From the NCBI GenBank assembly GCA_018814945.1, contig JAHIYT010000062.1:1-5656 (forward strand): a DNA stretch of 5,656 nucleotides, given 5' to 3'. This DNA is from Patescibacteria group bacterium. Its GTDB lineage: Bacteria > Patescibacteriota > Gracilibacteria > UM-FILTER-43-11. Position numbers and translations under genes: made by a program. The notes beneath the pieces are model-generated. The model was not told the origin of the DNA, searched no databases, and was given only the letters and a program-made list of their open reading frames with translations. Below are positions 1 through 5,656 of the stretch, piece after piece (positions within the stretch are counted from its first letter, which is position 1; the number at the start of each line of letters is the position of its first letter).

Positions 1-21
1 AGATTAAATTACATTCGAAAC

Positions 22-2580
22 TTGAATCTAGATTCCATTAAAGAACTCATCACGGGCAAAAACTTTCAAATAGCATTGAACTGGATCCAGGAATACTGGC
101 TTATAACCTTAATAATCGTATTTGGTGGTTGGTACGCCATAAAGTATTTTATCAAGTTCATCCGCTTGTTATATGTACACCATCAAGCAAAGCATTTGGT
201 GTTTATGAAGGTGGTATTACCACGAAGTGATTCGAAAATGGATCAGGAACAGCGTACAGAAAAAGATTTCAAAGAAAAGGTTGCGATAATGTCACAGCTA
301 TTCAGAGGTCTTTATGAAATACGTGAGCTTAATTTGTGGAATTTAATAAAAACCAAAATCTGGCAGGCAGACAACATCTCTTTTGAGATATTTGTAGAAA
401 AACAACAACTAAACTTTTATGTAGTCGTAAATGAATATTACAAAAACATTGTTGAAAAACAGATTACAACTTTTTACAAAGACGCAGACATTCAAATCGA
501 AGAAAAACCATATGACTTATTCGAAAAAGGTAAAAAGATAAAGTCATATTTTATGTTCGCAAAACGTGACTATTGGTATCCAATAAATACGTACAAAGCT
601 CTGGAACAAGACCCTTTAAATGAACTTGCAAATGTACTTTCCAAATTACAACCAAATGAAAAGGCTGCAATTCAAATGATAGCTAATCCTGTTGCGAATC
701 CAAAATGGAGTGCGATAACAGAAAAAATGGGTACAAAGCTCTTTAAAAACGAGCCTTTGCCAATAAAAATAAAATTTCCACCAATTATTGGACCAATACT
801 CAGCTTCTTTATAAATGCATTCAGATCCGTTGCAAGTAGCGGTGGATCAAATGCCCCAGGTGCTTCGGGTGGAGATCACTACATACGTATGTTGCAACCA
901 AAGGAAGAGGCATTCAAAAAAATTGGCGAAAAAGCAGGGCAAGTTGCATTTGATACATCTATTCGTATAGTTGGTGTTGCTGATACAAATCAAAGAGCCA
1001 CCGAAATCACTAACAACCTGAATGTAGCCTTCAGCGTTTTCCACGATCAATATATAAACTGGTTCCAAAACAGGCGCATACTGCCGTTTGATTTTATCAA
1101 TAATCCTTTAATGGGATATTTATACAAACGTAGAATACCGGGAGTTTTTCATAAACAATCATTGTTTGCTCAAGACGAACTTGCATCTGTTTATCACTTC
1201 CCGGACTCTCGTTACAATCCAGTACCAATTATCAAATGGCTTCAATACAAAGTTCTTGCTCCTCCTGTGGAGTTGCCATTAGAAGGTGTTCTTATCGGTC
1301 GCAACACATATCGTGGTCAAACAAAAGATATTAGAATTATGAGAGATGACAGAACACGTCACCAATACATCATTGGTAAATCCGGTTCCGGTAAATCCGT
1401 GCTTTTAAGTTATATGGCACGTCAGGACATCCTAAATGGAGAGGGGCTTTGTCTTGTGGATCCACATGGAGACCTTGTAGAAGACACTATCCAGGCAGTT
1501 CCAAAAGAGCGCGCAAAAGACATTATTGTCTTCGATCCAGCTGATATTGAACGTCCTATGGGACTCAATTTACTAGAGGCTAAAACTCCAGAAGAGCGTG
1601 ACCGAGCATCACTCGACGCTATGGAAATCTTCATCAAAATTTTTGGTGATGAAATCTTTGGTCCACGTATTCAGCATTACTTCCGTAATGCTTGTCTCAC
1701 TTTGATGGAAGATGAAGAAGAAGGTGCAACACTCATAGATGTACCTCGCATGTTTACAGATGAAGACTTCTTAAAATATAAACTTGGTAAGGTAAAAAAC
1801 GTTGTTGTTCGTTCATTCTGGGAACACGAATATGCAAACACTGGTGACCGAGAAAAGCAAGAAATGATTCCATATTTCAGTTCGAAATTTGGTCCATTTA
1901 TTACAAATACAACCATTCGTAATATCATTGGTCAGCCGAAAAGTGCATTCGATATTGGTGAGATTATGAACAGCCAAAAAGTACTTTTGGTAAATCTTTC
2001 AAAGGGTAAAATTGGTGATCTAAATGCGCAACTCCTTGGTCTAATTTTTGTAAATAAAATCAGTATGGCTGCTATGGCCAGACAGGAAATACCAAAAGAA
2101 CAACGTAAAGATTTCTATCTATACTGTGATGAGTTCCAAAACTTTGCAACAGATACATTCGCTTCGATTCTTTCTGAAGCTCGTAAGTATCGCCTTGCTT
2201 TAATTATGGCGCATCAGTACATAGCACAGCTAACGAAAACACCAACTGGTCACGACGACACACGTGTAAGAGATGCGGTGTTTGGTAACGTGGGTACAAT
2301 GCTTTCCTTCAAAGTTGGTGCGGATGATGCTGAATATTTAGCAAAAGAATATGCCCCAACCCTTTCCGAACAAGATATCATCGGAATCGCAAATTATAAG
2401 GCTTACATCAAACTCAATATTCATAACACTACCTCTCGCCCATTCTCTATGGAAACAATTTGGGACCCAATAAAAAACGAAACACTTTCAGAAATCCTAC
2501 ACAAATACTCACGCATGAAATATGGAAGGAAGAAGTTGTTCGTGGATCAGGAAATTGAAGCTAGATTAGGCATAACATAA
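22..2580 (+). CDS. Membrane-anchored VirD4/TraG-like type IV secretion or conjugation ATPase
   Basis: The 852-residue product looks like a P-loop ATPase of the VirD4/TraG/HerA superfamily, which uses ATP to move DNA or protein through a type IV secretion channel at the inner membrane. Seen: one hydrophobic segment at about residues 25-47; a long N-terminal region I cannot assign; a Gly/Ser-rich linker near 273-284; Walker A GKSGSGKS at 452-459; a DPHGDL motif at 480-485; Walker B YLYCDE ending at D703-E704; an AHQY motif with Q732 that fits the conserved sensor glutamine; then FGNVGTML and GADDAEYL, typical of the C-terminal part of coupling-protein ATPases. The start used is TTG at 22. No Shine-Dalgarno precedes it and the frame is open to base 1, so an upstream start is possible. 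The membrane segment rules out the first internal ATG near 205 as the start. No relaxase or other secretion gene is visible, so substrate and system type are unknown. The ATPase call is firm; the exact subfamily is not. Confidence 0.88.
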   Translation: MNLDSIKELITGKNFQIALNWIQEYWLITLIIVFGGWYAIKYFIKFIRLLYVHHQAKHLVFMKVVLPRSDSKMDQEQRTEKDFKEKVAIMSQLFRGLYEIRELNLWNLIKTKIWQADNISFEIFVEKQQLNFYVVVNEYYKNIVEKQITTFYKDADIQIEEKPYDLFEKGKKIKSYFMFAKRDYWYPINTYKALEQDPLNELANVLSKLQPNEKAAIQMIANPVANPKWSAITEKMGTKLFKNEPLPIKIKFPPIIGPILSFFINAFRSVASSGGSNAPGASGGDHYIRMLQPKEEAFKKIGEKAGQVAFDTSIRIVGVADTNQRATEITNNLNVAFSVFHDQYINWFQNRRILPFDFINNPLMGYLYKRRIPGVFHKQSLFAQDELASVYHFPDSRYNPVPIIKWLQYKVLAPPVELPLEGVLIGRNTYRGQTKDIRIMRDDRTRHQYIIGKSGSGKSVLLSYMARQDILNGEGLCLVDPHGDLVEDTIQAVPKERAKDIIVFDPADIERPMGLNLLEAKTPEERDRASLDAMEIFIKIFGDEIFGPRIQHYFRNACLTLMEDEEEGATLIDVPRMFTDEDFLKYKLGKVKNVVVRSFWEHEYANTGDREKQEMIPYFSSKFGPFITNTTIRNIIGQPKSAFDIGEIMNSQKVLLVNLSKGKIGDLNAQLLGLIFVNKISMAAMARQEIPKEQRKDFYLYCDEFQNFATDTFASILSEARKYRLALIMAHQYIAQLTKTPTGHDDTRVRDAVFGNVGTMLSFKVGADDAEYLAKEYAPTLSEQDIIGIANYKAYIKLNIHNTTSRPFSMETIWDPIKNETLSEILHKYSRMKYGRKKLFVDQEIEARLGIT

Positions 2581-2585
2581 TATCT

Positions 2586-2680
2586 AACATCTCAGATCTC
2601 GGAACTCAGATCCGATCTGATATGTAAAATCTGAGATCCAAGATTTAATCTGAGATCCGAGCTTCGAGCTCTGAGATATT
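2586..2680. repeat. Cluster of short direct and inverted repeats around ATCTGAG/CTCAGAT
   Basis: The word CTCAGAT occurs at 2591-2597 and 2605-2611. Its reverse complement ATCTGAG occurs at 2629-2635 and 2648-2654. The second pair belongs to an exact 12-bp direct repeat, AATCTGAGATCC, at 2628-2639 and 2647-2658 (19-bp period). The copies can pair in nested fashion: 2589-2597 with 2648-2656 (9 bp) and 2605-2611 with 2629-2635 (7 bp). Local hairpins compete with this: 2592-2620 (10 pairs with a 2-nt bulge), 2627-2646 (6 bp) and 2659-2671 (GAGCT/AGCTC). Five GATC sites fall within 2595-2657. It begins just after the ATPase stop codon, so transcript 3'-end structure is the simplest reading. I see no coding potential. 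Its role is unknown. Confidence 0.7.
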
Positions 2681-2716
2681 TGCCTTATTGAGAATAATGT
2701 TATTAGACATCGAATT

Positions 2717-2740
2717 GTAGCTTATGCTACTTGTTTTTTT
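2717..2740 (+). terminator. Rho-independent terminator-like hairpin with T-tract
   Basis: The stem GTAGC (2717-2721) and GCTAC (2726-2730) encloses a TTAT loop and is followed directly by TTGTTTTTTT (2731-2740). The stem is only 5 bp, which is short, but the T-tract is good and it lies between two co-directional transcription units. It would end readthrough from the ATPase gene before the dsbA-like gene. An alternative 8-bp stem, TTATGCTA (2722-2729) with TAGCATAA (2740-2747), would disrupt it. Confidence 0.6.
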
Positions 2741-2758
2741 AGCATAAACAGGTAAGAT
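2731..2758 (+). promoter_or_regulatory. Weak candidate sigma-70-type promoter for the dsbA-like operon
   Basis: TTGTTT (2731-2736) could serve as a -35 box and TAAGAT (2753-2758, 4 of 6 matches to TATAAT) as a -10 box with a 16-bp spacer, giving a leader of about 25 nt before the ATG at 2790. The -35 candidate lies inside the terminator T-tract, so the match may be chance. A promoter somewhere in 2741-2789 is expected because a terminator precedes the operon, but the exact boxes are uncertain. Confidence 0.25.
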
Positions 2759-2789
2759 ATTAAGGCATATTTTTTTAAATAAAATAATC

Positions 2790-3515
2790 ATGATAAAAAA
2801 CAAGCAAACTATTTCACTAGCAATTGCGTTATCACTTGTTGCACTAGCGCTTTCTGTTTATGCATCTATTGGTGCTTATAAAATTAATAACGAAGAAACT
2901 TTTAATGAAAAAGTTGAAGTATCAATCGATGCTTATGTTGCTAAAAAACAAGCAGAAGTGGATCAAGCTCAAAATCCTACACCAACTGAACCAGTTGAAG
3001 TAAGTATGGATGACGATGCGGTTAAAGGAGACGACGATGCTCCAATTACAATGATTGAATTCTCTGACTTCGAATGTCCTTTCTGCGGAAGATATTTCCG
3101 AGATACACTACCCCAGATACAGGAAAAATATATAGATACAGGAAAAATTAAATACGTATTCCGTGACTATCCTCTAGGCTTTCACCAACATGCATTACCA
3201 GCAGCTATAGCTGCAGAATGTGTTCGCGCAGAAGGTGGAGATGATGCTTACTACACATATCACGATACACTTTACACAAATCAGACCGCACTTGATTCAG
3301 ACAGCCTAAAAAGTTATGCATCAGACATGGGGTATGACATTGCTAACTGCTTAGATTCTGAAGAATATGCAGATGAAGTACAAAACGATTTCGATGCAGG
3401 TTACAGCTACGGAGTTCGTGGTACACCTGCATTCTTTATAAACGGTCGTTTCATTTCAGGTGCACAGCCATATGCTTCATTTGAATCTGTAATTGAAGAA
3501 GAATTAGCTAAATAA
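2790..3515 (+). CDS. DsbA-family thiol-disulfide oxidoreductase, membrane-anchored
   Basis: This 241-residue protein probably forms or shuffles disulfide bonds in exported proteins on the outer face of the cytoplasmic membrane. Seen: a short basic N-terminus and hydrophobic segment at about 8-30 without a clear cleavage site, so probably an uncleaved anchor; an acidic, Pro-containing linker at about 55-84; a thioredoxin fold starting near 85 with active site CPFC at 96-99 in the context FSDFECPFCGRY; and the cis-proline loop GTPAFFING with T212-P213. Two further cysteines, C144 and C187, sit in the helical insertion region. In some DsbA proteins, such as the mycobacterial one, an extra pair there forms a structural disulfide, which I infer here. 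The ATG at 2790 fits the anchor; the sequence before it is A/T-rich with no Shine-Dalgarno. The next gene starts 1 nt after the stop, so the two are almost surely co-transcribed. Family call is firm; oxidase rather than isomerase is the likelier role. Confidence 0.92.
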   Translation: MIKNKQTISLAIALSLVALALSVYASIGAYKINNEETFNEKVEVSIDAYVAKKQAEVDQAQNPTPTEPVEVSMDDDAVKGDDDAPITMIEFSDFECPFCGRYFRDTLPQIQEKYIDTGKIKYVFRDYPLGFHQHALPAAIAAECVRAEGGDDAYYTYHDTLYTNQTALDSDSLKSYASDMGYDIANCLDSEEYADEVQNDFDAGYSYGVRGTPAFFINGRFISGAQPYASFESVIEEELAK

Positions 3516-3516
3516 T

Positions 3517-4752
3517 ATGAAACTCAAACAGCTATTACTCGGGTTAGTTATCGGAGTCACAACTATCGTGGCTCCTTTAGCTTATGCAATCGATCAGCCA
3601 ACTGATACCGTTCGTATCGAAGTGTTCGAACGTCAGGATTGTGGTCATTGTCAGGATGAAAAAGAATTTCTGAACAATCTGCAAAAAGAACGAGGTGACT
3701 TGATTCTAATTTTCCACGATATTGCAGAAGCAGAACACAAAGAACATTTTCTTGAATTAGCAGAGCTAGAAGGTATACCTAAAGTTACTCCAATTACAAT
3801 TATAGACGGAGTAATTTTACAGGGATTTGACACCGAAAAGACCACCGGACAAAAAATGAAAGCTCTTATAGATAGTGCAAAAGGGAAGCCTCAGTTAACT
3901 TTTGAGGAATTTGTTGCAGCAGGGGGAAGTAAATATATTGAAAAATCTAACGCTACCTGTGATATAGAAGGGGAGTTGATTGAATGTGCAGATGATCAGG
4001 CTGATTATTGGGTTACAGTCCCTTTTGTTGGTCCTGTGAATGTTTCTAAATATTCCCTCCCAGTTCTCTCTTTAATCCTCGGTTTCGTAGATGGATTCAA
4101 CCCATGTGCAATGTGGGTATTAGTCCTATTCCTTACCATCCTAATGGAAGCTGGCTCTCGCCGACGGATGTTTGAAATGGCTGGTCTCTTCATCTTTGCT
4201 GAGGCTGTGATGTATTATCTAATTCTTAACGTTTGGATGACTGCGTGGGATTTTGTAGGACTTGATGCATTTGTTACACCAATTGTTGGAGCCGTTGCGG
4301 TAGCTGCCGGTTTATTCTTCCTCTACCAATTCTACAAAGCCGATACTACTTGCAAGGTTGGAAGCCTAGAATCAAAGCGAAAGACCTCTGAAAAAATAAA
4401 ACACTACGCAACTGCACCAATGACCATAGCTGCTGCAGTCGGAATTTTGGGCGTTGCATTTTCCGTAAATATCATTGAATTTGCTTGTAGTGTGGGTATT
4501 CCACAAACATTCACAAAAGTTCTGGATCTAAACTATCTCAGTTGGGCAGGGAAGCAGGTATACAATGCCATCTATATTCTAATGTACATGATCGATGATT
4601 TGGTCATATTCGGCATTGCTCTGTATAGCTTTGATAAGATCGGATTAACTACTCACAAATATACCCGTGCTTCACACTTGATAGGCGGAACTTTAATGGT
4701 GATATTGGGGTTGATTTTACTTATAAAACCAACGCTATTAGTTTTTGGGTAA
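3517..4752 (+). CDS. Thioredoxin-like domain fused to CcdA/DsbD-type membrane electron carrier
   Basis: This 411-residue protein probably carries electrons across the membrane between cytoplasmic thioredoxin and extracytoplasmic thiols. Seen: a signal-like segment at 1-24 ending AYA; a thioredoxin/glutaredoxin-like domain at about 31-125 with redox motif CGHC (42-45) and T91-P92 in the usual cis-proline position; a linker carrying C148 and C157; then about six membrane segments near 180-211, 217-241, 247-270, 300-330, 347-373 and 386-409. C197 in DGFNPCAMW and C324 in EFACSVGIP sit at matching places in the two three-helix halves, as the paired redox cysteines of CcdA and DsbD do. C279 lies in the loop between the halves. 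DsbD proper has its thioredoxin domain C-terminal; here it is N-terminal. The ATG lies 1 nt after the dsbA-like stop, which suggests coupled translation and a shared pathway. Direction of electron flow is unproven. It could instead serve cytochrome c maturation, but no heme genes are visible. Confidence 0.87.
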   Translation: MKLKQLLLGLVIGVTTIVAPLAYAIDQPTDTVRIEVFERQDCGHCQDEKEFLNNLQKERGDLILIFHDIAEAEHKEHFLELAELEGIPKVTPITIIDGVILQGFDTEKTTGQKMKALIDSAKGKPQLTFEEFVAAGGSKYIEKSNATCDIEGELIECADDQADYWVTVPFVGPVNVSKYSLPVLSLILGFVDGFNPCAMWVLVLFLTILMEAGSRRRMFEMAGLFIFAEAVMYYLILNVWMTAWDFVGLDAFVTPIVGAVAVAAGLFFLYQFYKADTTCKVGSLESKRKTSEKIKHYATAPMTIAAAVGILGVAFSVNIIEFACSVGIPQTFTKVLDLNYLSWAGKQVYNAIYILMYMIDDLVIFGIALYSFDKIGLTTHKYTRASHLIGGTLMVILGLILLIKPTLLVFG

Positions 4753-4772
4753 TCTTTTAAGGAAATAGAACA

Positions 4773-4820
4773 CAGCACACAGGAAACGGCTGAGTCCTGA
4801 GTCCTGTTTCCTGTGTGCTG
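4773..4820. terminator. Perfect 15-bp stem hairpin after the redox operon, terminator-like
   Basis: CAGCACACAGGAAAC (4773-4787) is the exact reverse complement of GTTTCCTGTGTGCTG (4806-4820). The 18-nt loop holds a tandem heptamer, GAGTCCT, at 4792-4798 and 4799-4805. The hairpin starts 20 nt after the stop codon of the CcdA-like gene. No T-tract follows on the + strand (an A-rich stretch does), so intrinsic termination is not certain. It may instead protect the mRNA 3' end or be a dispersed palindromic repeat. Confidence 0.6.
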
Positions 4821-4837
4821 AAAATAAGAAAAATCTC

Positions 4838-4866
4838 TTTATTAAAATCATACTTTCGTATACAAT
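4838..4866 (+). promoter_or_regulatory. Candidate promoter of the amidase gene
   Basis: TACAAT at 4861-4866 matches the -10 consensus at 5 of 6 positions and sits in the context CGTATACAATAT. A weak -35-like TTTATT (4838-4843) lies 17 bp upstream. Transcription would start near 4873 and leave a leader of only about 14 nt before the ATG at 4887. The position after the hairpin and before a separate gene supports a promoter here; the -35 match is poor. Confidence 0.4.
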
Positions 4867-4876
4867 ATTTGTACAA
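4861..4876. promoter_or_regulatory. Overlapping palindromes at the amidase promoter, possible operator
   Basis: TACAA-TAT-TTGTA (4861-4873) is a perfect inverted repeat covering the candidate -10 box, and TTGTACAA (4869-4876) is a perfect 8-bp palindrome over the expected transcription start. A repressor bound here would block the promoter. Short A/T-rich palindromes also occur by chance in such DNA, and no regulator gene is in the window. Confidence 0.25.
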
Positions 4877-4886
4877 GAAAATAAAA

Positions 4887-5656
4887 ATGATTTCAAAAAT
4901 AATAAAACATGGGCTTTTGTCTATCTTATCAGTTTTGATGCTTGGAATATTTGCATCAAATTCTTTTGCGATGGACTATTCTGAGCGCGAAATTGTTTTA
5001 GAAAAAACGGGTACAGAACTTTCTTCATATCTAATCCACGAGGAAAAACCATTCAACTCAGTAGCAATCCGCTTAGATAAAGTCGTAGATGGCATCGAGG
5101 TTAATTTTGGTAATGGTTGGGAAGAAGTAGAAATACACGACGATGGGTTTGGTGCAGAAGCAATTGTATTCACATCACCAACGCACACAGTAGAATTCAG
5201 AAAAAGCTCAATCTTTTCTAGCGAACCAATCGCTCTCAATTCCCATATTTTTTATTACAAACCAGAGGAAATTGGTGGTCCAGATACCTCAAACCTCCAT
5301 TCCGACAGTAGCCAGCTTGTAGCTAAAAACTTTGAAGTCATCTCCAGAAGCCAATGGGGAGCGGATGAAACATTACGCTATTGGAATCCTGACACAGATG
5401 ACGATTCCGGAGATTCTGGAGAAAAGACATCGTCTGATCCTTGCGGTGATTTTGCTACAAAATTTGAAGCAGAATTAGGCATATCTTACATCAAAGAAAA
5501 GAGTGCAAGCGGTGATATTCTGACTTGGCCACTTCAGTATATGAATAAGGTCAGAAAAATAGTTGTACACCATACTGATTCCGAAATTCGCGATGTTAAT
5601 GGTGATCATAGAATGGATAATCGTGATTACAAATCTATGCTTCGCGCTATTTATCA
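4887..5656 (+). CDS. Secreted PGRP-type N-acetylmuramoyl-L-alanine amidase, 3' end outside window
   Basis: The frame runs 256 codons without a stop to the window edge, so the gene is partial here. The product probably cuts the amide bond between N-acetylmuramic acid and the peptide stem of peptidoglycan outside the cell. Seen: signal peptide 1-28 (basic start, hydrophobic core, SFA end); a region at about 30-145 rich in predicted strands with no family I recognise; ISRSQWGAD (152-160), the usual opening of bacterial PGRP/amidase_2 domains; an inserted acidic stretch DTDDDSGDSGE (169-179) with C186; IVVHHT (225-230), whose first His fits the zinc ligand; an EF-hand-like loop at 236-247; and RAIYH at the edge, matching the PGRP helix after the active site. 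The second His and the Cys or other zinc ligands lie beyond the window, so catalysis cannot be confirmed. The ATG gives a proper signal peptide; no Shine-Dalgarno precedes it. Uses: wall remodelling, or attack on a host or neighbour wall. Confidence 0.85.
   Translation, partial: MISKIIKHGLLSILSVLMLGIFASNSFAMDYSEREIVLEKTGTELSSYLIHEEKPFNSVAIRLDKVVDGIEVNFGNGWEEVEIHDDGFGAEAIVFTSPTHTVEFRKSSIFSSEPIALNSHIFYYKPEEIGGPDTSNLHSDSSQLVAKNFEVISRSQWGADETLRYWNPDTDDDSGDSGEKTSSDPCGDFATKFEAELGISYIKEKSASGDILTWPLQYMNKVRKIVVHHTDSEIRDVNGDHRMDNRDYKSMLRAIY

Noticed and set aside
22..2580. FtsK/SpoIIIE DNA translocase of cell division.
   Set aside because: There is only one membrane segment and no C-terminal gamma domain. 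The motifs DPHGDL, CDEFQ and FGNVGTML fit the VirD4/TraG-like group better.
2586..2680. Possible CRISPR array from the repeated ATCTGAGATCC words.
   Set aside because: Copies are 7-12 bp, occur in both orientations and with unequal spacing, and there are no spacers of uniform length or cas genes.
2581..2789. A small gene or tRNA in the gap between the ATPase and dsbA-like genes.
   Set aside because: No cloverleaf with an anticodon arm or CCA end can be drawn, and I saw no convincing small reading frame with a start signal.
4776..4792. CACACAGGAAAC resembles the E. coli lacZ leader and vector primer region, suggesting cloning-vector contamination.
   Set aside because: The match is only about 12 bases, the following bases diverge, and it is one arm of a perfect native hairpin between two ordinary genes.
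4976..5239. Minus-strand open frame of 87 codons inside the amidase gene.
   Set aside because: It lies wholly within a well-supported + strand gene, shows no motif, and its Ser/Thr-rich composition is typical of an antisense shadow. The same applies to minus frames at 847-1068, 1422-1637, 1677-1928, 3651-3845 and 4005-4193.
22..5656. Alternative genetic code with UGA read as glycine, as in Gracilibacteria or Absconditabacteria.
   Set aside because: All four frames run through with no in-frame UGA, glycines use GGN codons, and family motifs remain intact under the standard bacterial code.

Overview
The window looks like a piece of an AT-rich bacterial chromosome, most likely from the Patescibacteria (Candidate Phyla Radiation). 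That placement is an inference. It rests on the low GC, the absence of a clear Shine-Dalgarno sequence before every start that can be inspected, and the protein set: a membrane-anchored VirD4/TraG-like ATPase, a single-anchor DsbA, a thioredoxin-CcdA fusion, and a PGRP-type amidase with an Asp-rich insertion. The three complete genes all end in TAA. No frame needs UGA to be read as glycine, so the ordinary bacterial code fits, and the recoded Gracilibacteria and Absconditabacteria are unlikely. All real genes are on the + strand.

Layout. (1) 22-2580: a large type IV secretion/conjugation-type ATPase with one N-terminal membrane anchor. Its frame is open to the left edge, so the true start could lie outside the window. 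(2) 2581-2789: a 209-bp non-coding gap with a dense cluster of short direct and inverted repeats (about 2586-2680), then a hairpin plus T-tract terminator (2717-2740) that can also fold another way, and a weak candidate promoter. (3) 2790-4752: a two-gene operon with a 1-nt gap, encoding a membrane-anchored DsbA-like thiol oxidoreductase and a secreted-thioredoxin/CcdA membrane fusion. (4) 4753-4886: a gap with a perfect 15-bp stem hairpin, a candidate promoter and a dyad overlapping it. (5) 4887-5656: the first 256 codons of a secreted PGRP-type N-acetylmuramoyl-L-alanine amidase, cut by the window end.

How the genes may work together: all four products act at or outside the cytoplasmic membrane. 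The DsbA/CcdA-like pair can plausibly pass electrons across the membrane to control disulfides in exported proteins. The amidase, and perhaps components of a surface translocation machine, could be clients, since the amidase has at least one cysteine in its exported part. This functional link is inferred from adjacency and topology only.

The most unusual items are the EF-hand/dockerin-like calcium loop inserted in the amidase core right after its zinc-binding His motif, the oxidase-plus-CcdA-fusion operon, and the two structured intergenic regions.
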